Below are positions 34,795-43,495 of a DNA stretch of 64,000 nucleotides, piece after piece. The position numbers were made by a program, and so were the translations under genes. The stretch covers positions 549,341 through 613,340 of the forward strand of contig NZ_WTUY01000004.1 of the NCBI RefSeq assembly GCF_009882945.1, written 5' to 3'. The notes below the pieces were generated by a model, which saw only the letters and a list, made by a program, of their open reading frames with translations, was not told the DNA's origin and searched no databases. Numbering within the stretch: the stretch's first letter is position 1; each line of letters starts with the position of its first letter. The DNA comes from Alcanivorax sp. DP30 (GTDB lineage: Bacteria > Pseudomonadota > Gammaproteobacteria > Pseudomonadales > Alcanivoracaceae).

Positions 34795-36909
34795 TTGAGA
34801 TTGCAGAACAGGCTTCAGGGGGTGCAGTGGTTTCTGTTTAGCGCAACGGTCACTGCTTTGGCGCTGGCAGCAGCGGCTTATTTTGTCGAGCGGCAGACCC
34901 TGCTTGCGCACCAGATCAATGCCGAGACCCACGTTCACGAGCGTCTGTCCATTGTTCAGGCACGCCTCGAAGGCTTGCTCAACGAAAGTATCCAGCTCAC
35001 CTACGGACTGGTGTCCGTCATCTCCGCCAATCCAGACCTGACCCAGGCCGAGTTCGAACGGGCCGCCCACCCGCTATTCCAGGGCCGCTCTCTTCTACGC
35101 AATATTGGCGCGGCCCCCGACATGGTCATCCGTTATATGTATCCGGTGGAGGGAAACGAAGAGGCCATTGGGCTCGACTATAGAAAGCTGCCCCAACAAC
35201 GCGATGCCGCTCTGCGCGCCAGAGACACCGGCGAAATGGTACTGGCCGGTCCCCTCAATCTGGTCCAGGGCGGGCGCGGTCTGGTGGCGCGCATTCCTGT
35301 CTTTATTGGCCAGAAAGGGTCGTCACATTTCTGGGGACTGCTATCTGTGGTGCTTGATGCTGACCGGCTATTTGAGGGAAGCGGCCTCGTCGATCCATCG
35401 CTACCTATCAGCGTCGCACTGCGGGGCAAGGACGGCACCGGCAGCAAGGGCGAAGTATTCTTTGGTGACCCGAATCTGTTCCGGGAAAAATCTGTCACGC
35501 TGCCAGTGACACTTGCCCACGGCAACTGGCAGCTGGCCGCTCAGCCCATCGGCGGCTGGGAAGCCAAAGACAATACTGTCGCGGTCATCTGGGTTGGCTT
35601 TGTGGCTGCACTACTGCTTTGCGTGGGCCCCATGCTGCTGTTGGCCTACTACGCTCACCAGCGCAAAAAATCCGAACTTCAGGTTGCCGCCTACTATAGC
35701 GAACTGGAAGCACAGGTGAAGGCGCGCACCGCCGAACTGTCTGCCGCCAAGGAAGACGCAGAAGCGGCCAACGTGGCCAAGAGTGCCTTTCTCGGCAAAA
35801 TGAGTCATGAACTCAGAACGCCCCTGCAAACTATTCTCAGCGTGGAACAGCTTCTCCGTTCTGATCCACTCACTAACGAACAGCAAACCCTGCTCGATAC
35901 CCAGCACATCGCCAGCGAGCATCTGTTCAGCGTCATTGCCGATCTGATCGACCTGTCCAAGATCGAAGCCGACAAGCTTGAACTTGAGCACCAACACGTG
36001 GACGTGAAGGAAATTCTTTCCGAGGTAATACGCCTTGTGGAAACCCAGGCAGGTGAAAAGGGATTAGTTGTACGCGCCGAGTCCGACAGCCTGCCCACCA
36101 ACATGCTGGGTGATGCCGGACGCCTGCGTCAGATTCTGCTCAATTATGCTGGCAATGCCGTCAAGTTCACCAATGCCGGAGAAATCCACATTCGCACCTG
36201 GGTCGATTGGCAGGATGCCGACAATGTCATGCTGCGGTTCGAAGTCTCCGATACCGGGGTCGGAATACCCGAAGAGGATTTGCGACGCCTCTTTTCACCC
36301 TTTGAACAGGCAACCAATCTCACTGGCACCGCCCGCTTCGGGGCTGGCCTCGGATTGGCCATCAACAAGTCTCTCGCTCAGCTTATGGGCGGGGAAGCCG
36401 GTGCCGAGAGCGAGCCCGGCAAAGGCAGCACCTTCTGGTTCACCGCTTGCCTGCAGCTGGATGCCACAGCCAGCAAGGTGGTCAAATCAACCAAACGCGA
36501 AGAAGCGCTCAAGAATCTGCGCGCTGCCCATAAGGGGAAGCGGGTGCTGGTTGCGGAGGATACGCTGGAAATCCAGATGATCCTGCGCAAGATCCTCGGG
36601 CAAGCCGGTCTTGAGGTGACCGTAGTCAATGATGGTCGCGAAGCCATTGAACGGTTTACACAGGAATCGTTCGACCTTGTCCTCATGGACATGCAGATGC
36701 CCAACGTAGATGGCCTTACCGCTACCCGTGAAATTCGATCCATGCCAGCAGGCAAAAAGCCTCCAATCCTTGCTATCACCGGCAACGCCTTCGACGCTGA
36801 CCGGTCTCGCTGTCTCGCGGCGGGCATGAATGATGTACTGGTCAAACCGGTCCGCTTGGAGAGGTTGTGTGAAGCGGTCGCGTACTGGTTGTCTGAAGCC
36901 TCAGCCTGA
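34795..36909 (+). CDS. Hybrid sensor histidine kinase (CHASE-HisKA-HATPase-REC)
   Basis: A 704-residue inner-membrane sensor. TM1 (about 12-32) and TM2 (about 265-288) enclose a periplasmic CHASE domain (FQGRSLLRNIGAAPDMVIRY, LDYRKLPQQRDAALRAR). A coiled coil leads to HisKA with the phospho-acceptor His338 in SHELRTP. Next comes the ATPase with N (LNYAGNAVKFTN), G1 (SDTGVGIP) and G2 (GAGLGLAINK) boxes, and a receiver with Asp632 in LVLMDMQMPNVDG and a conserved VKP lysine. TTG at 34795 is chosen as start because GGAGGG ends five bases before it; another TTG is at 34801. No cognate response regulator gene is adjacent, so its phosphate probably passes to a distant Hpt protein. The signal is unknown. 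Confidence 0.85.
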   Translation: MRLQNRLQGVQWFLFSATVTALALAAAAYFVERQTLLAHQINAETHVHERLSIVQARLEGLLNESIQLTYGLVSVISANPDLTQAEFERAAHPLFQGRSLLRNIGAAPDMVIRYMYPVEGNEEAIGLDYRKLPQQRDAALRARDTGEMVLAGPLNLVQGGRGLVARIPVFIGQKGSSHFWGLLSVVLDADRLFEGSGLVDPSLPISVALRGKDGTGSKGEVFFGDPNLFREKSVTLPVTLAHGNWQLAAQPIGGWEAKDNTVAVIWVGFVAALLLCVGPMLLLAYYAHQRKKSELQVAAYYSELEAQVKARTAELSAAKEDAEAANVAKSAFLGKMSHELRTPLQTILSVEQLLRSDPLTNEQQTLLDTQHIASEHLFSVIADLIDLSKIEADKLELEHQHVDVKEILSEVIRLVETQAGEKGLVVRAESDSLPTNMLGDAGRLRQILLNYAGNAVKFTNAGEIHIRTWVDWQDADNVMLRFEVSDTGVGIPEEDLRRLFSPFEQATNLTGTARFGAGLGLAINKSLAQLMGGEAGAESEPGKGSTFWFTACLQLDATASKVVKSTKREEALKNLRAAHKGKRVLVAEDTLEIQMILRKILGQAGLEVTVVNDGREAIERFTQESFDLVLMDMQMPNVDGLTATREIRSMPAGKKPPILAITGNAFDADRSRCLAAGMNDVLVKPVRLERLCEAVAYWLSEASA

Positions 36910-37378
36910 ACGAGCACACCGTTATCCGCCAGGAACGAAGAGTTAGTGTCCGGCACAGAGACGGGGGGCACATTTATGCGCGCCCCCAATCTCCCACTTC
37001 CAACCCTACCTGCAACTTGCTTCCGCATAGCTGTATCCCTGATTAACGGTAATACTTGTTCCGGGGTCCGGAGTCAGGTCTTGTTCCGTGCGCAAGGGCA
37101 CGAGACAAGACCTCATATCCCCTCAACACCTCTACAGCCTTTTAATAGGCATCAATTTCGGAAGCACCAGCGAAGCAGGGACACGCATCAACTTATCATT
37201 TCTTGTCCATCACCCAATATAACGGACGTAAAGAACTCACCTGTATCAAGGACAAACCCCATCTGCGTAAGGCATGCCCCAATTCATGGGCGTCCTCGGT
37301 TACTTCATTCGTGTTCCCGATTATCTGGATTTGAAACAAATCCGATGGTTGGGCATCCAATGCTCAGGAGGTAACACA
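36910..37378. other. Intergenic spacer with AGGTCTTGT hairpin, no gene
   Basis: A hairpin at 37076-37113 pairs AGGTCTTGT with ACAAGACCT and CGTGC with GCACG. This is the same design and near-same sequence as the hairpin inside the small element at 39409-39458. A GATTTGAAACAAATC dyad occurs near 37329. The MsrAB promoter and its AGGAGG ribosome site lie at the right end. No coding region is supportable in these 469 bases. Confidence 0.5.
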
Positions 37379-38440
37379 ATGCGCACACTATTCTTTCTCG
37401 CCGCTCTCACACTGAGCGCCCCCGCACTCGCCGCTGAGGCCTACTTTGCCGGTGGCTGTTTCTGGTGCACGGAATCGGATTTCGAAGCGCTGGAAGGCGT
37501 CAGCGAGGCCATCAGCGGGTTTGCCGGTGGTGACGAGAAGCACCCCAGTTACAAGGATGTGGCCCATGGCCGCACCGGCCATACGGAAACGGTAAAAGTC
37601 ATCTATGACCCGGCCGTGGTGAGCTACGACAACCTGCTCACCTGGTTCTGGCAGCACGTGGACCCCACAGACCCCAATGGTCAGTTTGTGGATCGCGGCC
37701 AGCAATACCGCAGCGCGATTTTCTATCAGACCGAGGCGGAGAAAACCGCAGCACTGGCCTCGCGTAACGCGCTGGAGGAAAGCGGTCGCTTCGACAAACC
37801 GATCGTCACCGAGATTACCGAGCTAAACGCCTTCTACCCGGCGGAAGACTACCATCAGGATTACTACAAAACCCACAGCCTGAAGTACAAGTACTACCGC
37901 TACCGCTCCGGCCGTGACCAGTTTCTTGAGGAGCACTGGGAAAACCCCAGTCAACGGCCCTGGCTCACCGACAAGGTCACCCAGCGCTGGCAGGGCCCGG
38001 ACCAGTTTCAGCGGCCCAGCGATGAGGTACTGAAAACATCCCTGCCCAGGGAGGTCTACCAGGTGACCCGGGAAGACGCCACCGAACGGGCCTTCCAGAA
38101 CGCCTACTTCGACAACAAGGCGGAAGGCATCTATGTGGATGTGATCAGCGGTGAGCCGTTGTTCTCCTCCACCGACAAATATCCATCCGGCACCGGCTGG
38201 CCCAGCTTTACCCGCCCCATCGACAAGGACGCCGTCACCCTGCACGAAGACAACAAACTGTGGGCCACCCGCACGGAAGTGCGAAGCCGTTATGCGGACT
38301 CTCACCTGGGCCATGTCTTCAACGACGGCCCCGAGCCCACCGGCCAGCGCTGGTGCATGAACTCTGCCGCCATGCGGTTTGTGCCAAAAGCGGAGATGGA
38401 GAAACAGGGTTACGGCGCGTATTTATCACGCTTTGAGTGA
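37379..38440 (+). CDS. msrAB: Exported methionine sulfoxide reductase MsrA-MsrB fusion
   Basis: A 353-residue bifunctional enzyme that reduces both stereoisomers of methionine sulfoxide in proteins. The ATG at 37379 follows AGGAGG and begins a signal peptide ([19 protein letters not shown]), so it acts in the periplasm; the frame is open upstream to 37274 without such a signal. MsrA domain 20-180: catalytic Cys in GGCFWCTES, and [21 protein letters not shown]. MsrB domain 215-345: [27 protein letters not shown] and catalytic Cys in RWCMNSAAM. The zinc-binding CxxC pairs of many MsrBs are absent. This A-then-B order in one chain resembles PilB-type proteins without the thioredoxin part. The electron donor is not encoded nearby. 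Confidence 0.93.
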   Translation: MRTLFFLAALTLSAPALAAEAYFAGGCFWCTESDFEALEGVSEAISGFAGGDEKHPSYKDVAHGRTGHTETVKVIYDPAVVSYDNLLTWFWQHVDPTDPNGQFVDRGQQYRSAIFYQTEAEKTAALASRNALEESGRFDKPIVTEITELNAFYPAEDYHQDYYKTHSLKYKYYRYRSGRDQFLEEHWENPSQRPWLTDKVTQRWQGPDQFQRPSDEVLKTSLPREVYQVTREDATERAFQNAYFDNKAEGIYVDVISGEPLFSSTDKYPSGTGWPSFTRPIDKDAVTLHEDNKLWATRTEVRSRYADSHLGHVFNDGPEPTGQRWCMNSAAMRFVPKAEMEKQGYGAYLSRFE

Positions 38441-38563
38441 TGGACCTGGATCCCTTCTTCACTCGAAACCCAGCACGTTGAAAATCTTAATGGGAGATGG
38501 GAAGCCTTACCCTCACTGACCGTGAAATGTGAGGTCTGACCCCCGTGCCTCTCCGCTAGCGGC

Positions 38564-39298
38564 CTAATTTATATCTCTCGTTCCTTTACACGCTGGATAT
38601 GCCGAGCAGCCCCAAAACTTGCCGCCCCTATTGGTGCCTTTCGCAGCTGTTCTAAGCACCATTTCTTTGCCACACCTGGCACAGATTGGATTATGCATGT
38701 TAGCTTGAATGTTCTTTATATGTTCCTTAGTCCTCGCCTTTGAGCTTAAGTTTGTAGTATTAAGCAAACTTTCGAATTTCTGTATTTCACTATCTGACAG
38801 CACGCCATCCACATGAGATCGGATAAATGATCTCAATTTCCATAATGGAATAACATTATCCGGCATTCGATTTTTAAATTTACTCTTACCTGCAAATACC
38901 ACAACTGAGACTATGTAGCTCTTATCCACTTCAAGAAAACTCTCAAGGGCTTTGACATGCTTGTAGTTTTGGTGAATAGGGTTTTTAAACTTGAATTTTT
39001 TCTTGTAGAGTACCTGCGTCCATTCTTTTTGACGCACCCCCCCAAATATCCAACCAGTCATATTCTTGGTTTCAATCACAAAAATACCACGTGTAGAGAG
39101 AACCACATGATCTATCTGTGTCGTTCCATCTGGAGCAGGCAACACCAAATTGTGGAAAATCTTCTGCTCACCACCAGTTATTGATCCTACGGATAAAGAA
39201 GACCTAACCTTGATCTCACCCAAAGCCCCCTTCACTCCAGGGGATTTGAGTATAGAAATGACAACTACAACTAAGATCAGAACAATCAGCTCAAACAC
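38564..39298 (-). CDS. NERD nuclease-related domain protein with topoisomerase-type zinc finger
   Basis: A 244-residue protein. An N-terminal membrane anchor (MFELIVLILVVVVISIL) is followed by a NERD domain (about 25-140): GEIKVRSSL, TTQIDHVVLSTRGIFVIETKN, with the Asp/Glu/Lys pattern of restriction-endonuclease-like folds. The C-terminus (about 200-244) is a CxxC...C zinc ribbon of the topoisomerase I type: ICARCGKEM...GGKFWGCSAYPACKGT. NERD proteins are suspected to process DNA and often accompany defence or mobile regions. The start is GTG at 39298 with GGAG nine bases upstream. Base composition is clearly AT-richer than the left flank. It is separated from the M48-like gene by a repeat element, so membership in the same operon is uncertain. 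Confidence 0.82.
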   Translation of the reverse strand: MFELIVLILVVVVISILKSPGVKGALGEIKVRSSLSVGSITGGEQKIFHNLVLPAPDGTTQIDHVVLSTRGIFVIETKNMTGWIFGGVRQKEWTQVLYKKKFKFKNPIHQNYKHVKALESFLEVDKSYIVSVVVFAGKSKFKNRMPDNVIPLWKLRSFIRSHVDGVLSDSEIQKFESLLNTTNLSSKARTKEHIKNIQANMHNPICARCGKEMVLRTAAKGTNRGGKFWGCSAYPACKGTRDIN

Positions 39299-39381
39299 TG
39301 CTTTCTTCTCCAGTGATCATCAAGCATACAGCCAATAGAAGCAGAAAGTTACGGCTCAGATTCAGACGCCCTTCCGATTAC

Positions 39382-39415
39382 CGGAACACGAGGGTCAGCG
39401 GAACACGAGGGTCAG
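39382..39415. repeat. 17-bp tandem direct repeat (two copies)
   Basis: CGGAACACGAGGGTCAG occurs twice head to tail (39382-39398 and 39399-39415). The second copy runs into the left terminal repeat of the small element at 39409. Confidence 0.85.
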
Positions 39416-39717
39416 GTCTTGCATCGTGCCTCTTAACGCACGGGGCAAGACCTGACCCCCATAGTCACGCAGCTCTTACTTAAGCAATAAGGTATTGAGA
39501 AAGAAAGAAAAAAGCTGATCCAATAGCAGGGTGTTTATCTCGCCAAAGAACCACACCACTGCCAAGGATCAGCTTGAATGCATGCTAAGCATAACCGTCT
39601 GCGCCAGCAAGCCATCAGGGAACAGGCATCAGCGGCGCTCTGCGTGTCCCCGTGACGCAGTTACGCAGTTACGCAGTGTGCTTCGTGCATTCAGGCGCAC
39701 GATGCAAGACCTGACCC
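39409..39717. mobile_element. Small non-autonomous element with 21-bp perfect terminal inverted repeats
   Basis: The left end (39409-39429) begins GGGTCAGGTCTTGCATCGTG plus one C, and the right end (39697-39717) is its exact 21-base reverse complement. The left end also folds into a local hairpin with 39445-39458. The interior (about 270 bases) has GTGTTTATCTCGCCAAAGAA..., readable as MFISPKNHTTAKDQLECMLS. This might be a transposase remnant, but I cannot identify it. CAAGACCTGACCC-type ends are frequent intergenic repeats in gammaproteobacteria. Related fragments occur at 37076-37113, 38515-38534 and 44707-44718, all near the accessory island. Confidence 0.7.
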
Positions 39718-39754
39718 CGGATCCCGAGTCCCCGGATCCCTCGCGATTATTCGA

Positions 39755-40810
39755 TTACTGATCCAGTATGGCGTCAACATCCTTCTCGGCCGCAGCCATA
39801 AAATCAGCTGCTGAGAATGGCAGCATGCTTAAAACTTCGCTTTGGCACTCAGATTTCTTCGGGCCCGCCAAAGACAGCATGTATTCCGGGGATTCAGATT
39901 GTAATAGTTTAAGCACACGGTCGAGATTACGACCTCCAGCAGCCTCTCTAAACGCCATTTTCATGCCTGGAGTAACCCGTCCGGACTCGGAAAGCCGCTC
40001 CAGAACAGACCAAGTGATAACTCTTGAGCGAAGATCTTTCTTGATTGCTATAAAATGGTGATTTGAGATTTTATCGAGATCTTTCCCGATCTTTATATCC
40101 ACTTCTTGAAGCTTACTTGCTAGACCCGGATCATTCTTAATCGGATCAAACCTGAGAAGAGCCCTTGCACGAGTCGGCATATCAGGGTGCGTCGTGTAAG
40201 TAGCATCTGAATATCGTGATGTGGACTTTGAAAACTGCTGAGCAAATCGTTGGACTGAAAACTGGAGGTGACGAGATGACAGCCCTGAGGCAGTCTTGAT
40301 AATGGCACGCATAGCTGAGTCCACTGACCCTGCCGCCACAAGTCCATACCTATCAGCGGATATCTCTTGATATCTACGACACTCAAAGAACTCAGGACTT
40401 CTCTGTATGGCTTCCGAATACTGCTTAGTGTGGTTCAGGATAAAATGCCCAACCTCATGGCCCAGCACAAAAGCAAGTTCATCGGCTTCCAGAGACTCCA
40501 CTGCCCCGGAAGAAACACAAATAGCAGCGGAGTCCGAGCCGCTACCCAAGCACGCAGCTTGTATTACTGGATCTGAAAAGACAAAGGCTTCCACATTCGC
40601 TCTTGATATTGAGAACACCGAAAGCACATGTCGAATTACATCTTCAACACCTGGAGTGACATGCTCTGAGATCAAAAGCGCATTCCGGTAATATCCCTCC
40701 TTGAAAGCGTCCAAAAGAGTACGTGGCGCTGTACCACTTACAAGATCAGGAATTCTGAGCTCGCGGGAAAAGCGATAGGATTGTACACCTTCGAAACCGT
40801 GCCCAGACAT
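39755..40810 (-). CDS. M48-type zinc metallopeptidase of the Hsp70-like island
   Basis: A predicted soluble protease of about 351 residues. The zinc site is HEVGH (His118-His122) in LAFVLGHEVGHFILNHTKQ, with the third ligand Glu in QEISADRYGLVAAG, as in the M48/Ste24-HtpX group. A preceding SGAVESLEADE block is also typical. Unlike HtpX it has no membrane helices. The C-terminal 150 residues are helical and unassigned. The start is uncertain: ATG at 40810 lies four bases after the upstream stop and fits translational coupling, while ATG at 40867 would overlap the upstream gene by 53 bases. It is the last of four tightly packed genes, suggesting that clients handled by the chaperone module are degraded. 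Confidence 0.75.
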   Translation of the reverse strand: MSGHGFEGVQSYRFSRELRIPDLVSGTAPRTLLDAFKEGYYRNALLISEHVTPGVEDVIRHVLSVFSISRANVEAFVFSDPVIQAACLGSGSDSAAICVSSGAVESLEADELAFVLGHEVGHFILNHTKQYSEAIQRSPEFFECRRYQEISADRYGLVAAGSVDSAMRAIIKTASGLSSRHLQFSVQRFAQQFSKSTSRYSDATYTTHPDMPTRARALLRFDPIKNDPGLASKLQEVDIKIGKDLDKISNHHFIAIKKDLRSRVITWSVLERLSESGRVTPGMKMAFREAAGGRNLDRVLKLLQSESPEYMLSLAGPKKSECQSEVLSMLPFSAADFMAAAEKDVDAILDQ

Positions 40811-40814
40811 AAGG

Positions 40815-42002
40815 TCAACCGTATTTCCTTCTGAGTTCAGCAATACTATCCAGCATTCGCTGAGCATTATCTCTTTCTGGACCAGAATTCAACGTATTTA
40901 GACGGTTATTCCATTTTGAGAACTCTTTGCGCAAGTGCTTCTTAACCTGATCATTATCCCAGTCTGGGCTTATGCCGAGCATCGACTCAACGCTCGAATC
41001 GGTCGTCGCACTGGCATCAAGAGCAACGATCCTTTGGTCTCTCATAGCGTTTATCTTATCCATATCAAGATCAAGCTTCGTCGCGATATCCCTTATTGTC
41101 TTGATTTCAGCCTGATCTGCCACACCGTCCGCAGCCATGACATCAAAGCAAAGTTCAACCGCTTCGTATTTTGCATTTTTATCAGCTACTTCGTTGAGCT
41201 CATTCACAATTGACGCAAGGGTAAGAGTGCCGGATTTTGCGTCCTCAAAGCCACTTTTGAGGGCTTCATTAAATAGCGACTTAAGCTCAGACTTTCGCTG
41301 CTCTTCAAATGGTGCAATTTTTTTAATGATCCACTCTTTTAGCTTATTGCCCTCCGTCTCATCCAAGCTACCGTCCGCCAGCGCTACCATCACGCCAAGC
41401 TTCAGCGTAAGCGCCCCAGCCTTCTCCCTATGCTCTGCCGCTTCTTCGTAGCCTTTCTCGTCAAAATCCCAGGATAGGTTTAACCTTATTACTTTAAAAA
41501 CGCCGGGAGAGTTTTCATCAATAAAACCATATTGAATTCGTTGAGCAACTCGTTTGTCCATTAGCCGAACCAGAATGGCCAGCTGCCTAGTTCCGGAATA
41601 TGGAGGCGTCATTATTTCAGGAATCACAGCACCGACATTGATGTACTCTGTTATCGCAACACCAGGACCATGGTGACCTACCTCTCTCATATCCTGATAA
41701 ACAACATTTTCAGGCTCCTGAAAGTTATCCAGTGAGCAAATAACAGGCTTTGCAGTATCACTAGTGACATCGAGCACTGATGTCACGAAACATATGTCGG
41801 CCTCATAAGTAAGGGGCAAGATGCCCTTTGCCTCAATAATCTTGAAAAAGCCTTCTTTCTTTTCCTTGTCGACATACGAATCGGTTAGTCTCAGATTGAG
41901 GGGCTGGGGTAGTGGATTTACTACTTCTGAGCCCTTTTTGAAAATTGCACCTATCAGGGCGGGGCCAAAAATCAACAGTAGCAGGAGAATTATAGCTTCC
42001 AT
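40815..42002 (-). CDS. TerB-domain protein with C-terminal degenerate J-like domain
   Basis: A 395-residue protein. An N-terminal membrane anchor (MEAIILLLLLIFGPALIGAIF) leads to a beta-rich middle (30-180). An all-helical TerB-type region follows (about 185-335; LKLGVMVALADGSLDETEGNKL and CFDVMAADGVADQAEIKTI show the paired acidic ADG motif twice). Residues 338-395 (MLGISPDWDNDQVKKHLRKE, then AQRMLDSIAELRRKYG) resemble J-domain helices I-III, but the HPD tripeptide that stimulates Hsp70 is missing (NRL in its place). TerB plus J is the layout of DjlA, so this may be the co-chaperone of the Hsp70 encoded two bases upstream. The J-like call is my reading of pattern, not a search result. Confidence 0.7.
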   Translation of the reverse strand: MEAIILLLLLIFGPALIGAIFKKGSEVVNPLPQPLNLRLTDSYVDKEKKEGFFKIIEAKGILPLTYEADICFVTSVLDVTSDTAKPVICSLDNFQEPENVVYQDMREVGHHGPGVAITEYINVGAVIPEIMTPPYSGTRQLAILVRLMDKRVAQRIQYGFIDENSPGVFKVIRLNLSWDFDEKGYEEAAEHREKAGALTLKLGVMVALADGSLDETEGNKLKEWIIKKIAPFEEQRKSELKSLFNEALKSGFEDAKSGTLTLASIVNELNEVADKNAKYEAVELCFDVMAADGVADQAEIKTIRDIATKLDLDMDKINAMRDQRIVALDASATTDSSVESMLGISPDWDNDQVKKHLRKEFSKWNNRLNTLNSGPERDNAQRMLDSIAELRRKYG

Positions 42003-42004
42003 GA

Positions 42005-43495
42005 TTAATCCACCATAAATTGATCAATTGACGTCTCTTCTTCCTTGCTAGCCATTGAGATATCGACATTTGTCTTTTGTCCTGATGCAACATCTTCATA
42101 GACGCAATGCAGAATCTGGTTGTCATCATAAGAGTAGGTAATTTTGATCTCCTGGCTCTCAGGTCTATTTGGCGGAAGCTTCAAATCTCCTTCCCAAATC
42201 ACCTTCACAAACTGAGGGTCAGTCTCTGGCATAGAGGACTCTGTCAGTTTGCATTGCACATTCGTTTGGCCTTCATAGACCGTGTAGAAAGACTCCGTGA
42301 CCGAGCATGGGATCGTGTTTCCCTTATTGATGATGATTGAATTTGTGAGCGCCTGCTGCCCTCTTTCTTCATCGAATCCAATAGAGATCGTGCCGAAGTA
42401 CTTTGAGGTCTTCTCCGAAACCTTTATACCGCCAACCGACTGCTTTTGGACTTCAGTAAGCACTGCTTGGTCACCTTTGTAGGCTGCATACAAAGCGGCG
42501 CCTAGTGCGACAACTTCATCGACATTTCCGGTTGACATCGGCTCACGGGAAAACACGCTTTTAATACTTGCTTGAATAGCGGGAATTCTCGTACTTCCAC
42601 CTGCTAACAGCACTTCTTTCACTTCAGATGGATCTATCCTCGCTTCTTCAAGGGCCTCCTCGCAAAGCATCTCCGCCTGTGCTATCAGCGACGAAATGCC
42701 TTCCTCAAACTCTTTACGCGTGACCTCGACAACCTCGCGATTTACACCTATCCGCACTGATTCTTTCTTGGATAGAGATTTCTTTTTGTCCTCTGCGTCA
42801 TTGAGTGAAAAGTCCTTGGGGGACAGGTTCTCCCCAGTCTGTGATTTGTACTTTTCAGCAATCAGCTTATAAAGAGATTTATCAAAATCATCACCACCAA
42901 GCCTTGAAACACCAGCTGTCCCCATAACGGTTACATCATGGCCTTCAACCTTAATTATTGAGACATCAAATGTTCCGCCACCAAGATCATATACAGCATA
43001 GATTCCATGAAGGTCGTCTCCCTGCTTGAAAGCATGGTAGAGGGCGGCTGCCGTGGGCTCATTCACGATATACTTTACAGTCAAACCAGCTCTTTTTGCG
43101 GCCTCCATTGTCGCCTCTCGCGCCTCTGTCGAGAAATTTGCAGGGATAGTTATGACAGCCTCATGAATTTCTCCTATCTCATTTCTTGAGTATTCGGCTA
43201 TTTTCTTGAGAACGGCTGCACTGAGATCCGTTGGAGAAAAATCATGTTCTCCAATTGTAAATTTCTGATCTTCTCCCATAACGCGCTTAAAACGTGCCGC
43301 CGCTAGATTTTCATCAATTCCCCAAGCCTTTTTAGCCTCTTCACCAACGTCAATTTTTCCACCCTCAATAGCGACGCAGGACGGAATGATGTTATTTCCA
43401 TCTTCATCACGAATAATTACAGGCCTGCCCGTCTGATCGATATAGGCCGCAGCAGAGAATGTCGTCCCCAGATCAATACCCACAAAATTAGTCAT
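42005..43495 (-). CDS. Hsp70 (DnaK-like) chaperone lacking the lid
   Basis: A 496-residue ATP-dependent chaperone-like protein. The complete nucleotide-binding domain (1-370) has phosphate 1 GIDLGTTFSA, VNEPTAAALYHA, phosphate 2 YDLGGGTFDVSII and adenosine motif LLAGGSTRIPAIQ. The substrate-binding part is reduced: a beta region from about 385 to 480 with NKGNTIPCS, then an acidic tail. The alpha-helical lid and the EEVD-like end of DnaK (about 638 residues) are absent. It overlaps the GrpE-like gene upstream by eight bases and precedes the TerB/J-like gene by two bases, which implies co-translation. It is distinct from housekeeping DnaK, which should be elsewhere. Clients are unknown. Confidence 0.9.
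   Translation of the reverse strand: MTNFVGIDLGTTFSAAAYIDQTGRPVIIRDEDGNNIIPSCVAIEGGKIDVGEEAKKAWGIDENLAAARFKRVMGEDQKFTIGEHDFSPTDLSAAVLKKIAEYSRNEIGEIHEAVITIPANFSTEAREATMEAAKRAGLTVKYIVNEPTAAALYHAFKQGDDLHGIYAVYDLGGGTFDVSIIKVEGHDVTVMGTAGVSRLGGDDFDKSLYKLIAEKYKSQTGENLSPKDFSLNDAEDKKKSLSKKESVRIGVNREVVEVTRKEFEEGISSLIAQAEMLCEEALEEARIDPSEVKEVLLAGGSTRIPAIQASIKSVFSREPMSTGNVDEVVALGAALYAAYKGDQAVLTEVQKQSVGGIKVSEKTSKYFGTISIGFDEERGQQALTNSIIINKGNTIPCSVTESFYTVYEGQTNVQCKLTESSMPETDPQFVKVIWEGDLKLPPNRPESQEIKITYSYDDNQILHCVYEDVASGQKTNVDISMASKEEETSIDQFMVD

Noticed and set aside
39531-39761. Small coding region starting MFISPKNHTTAKDQ
   Set aside because: It lies inside the inverted-repeat element, has no ribosome site and no recognisable domain beyond a vague transposase-like start; kept only as a note on the element.
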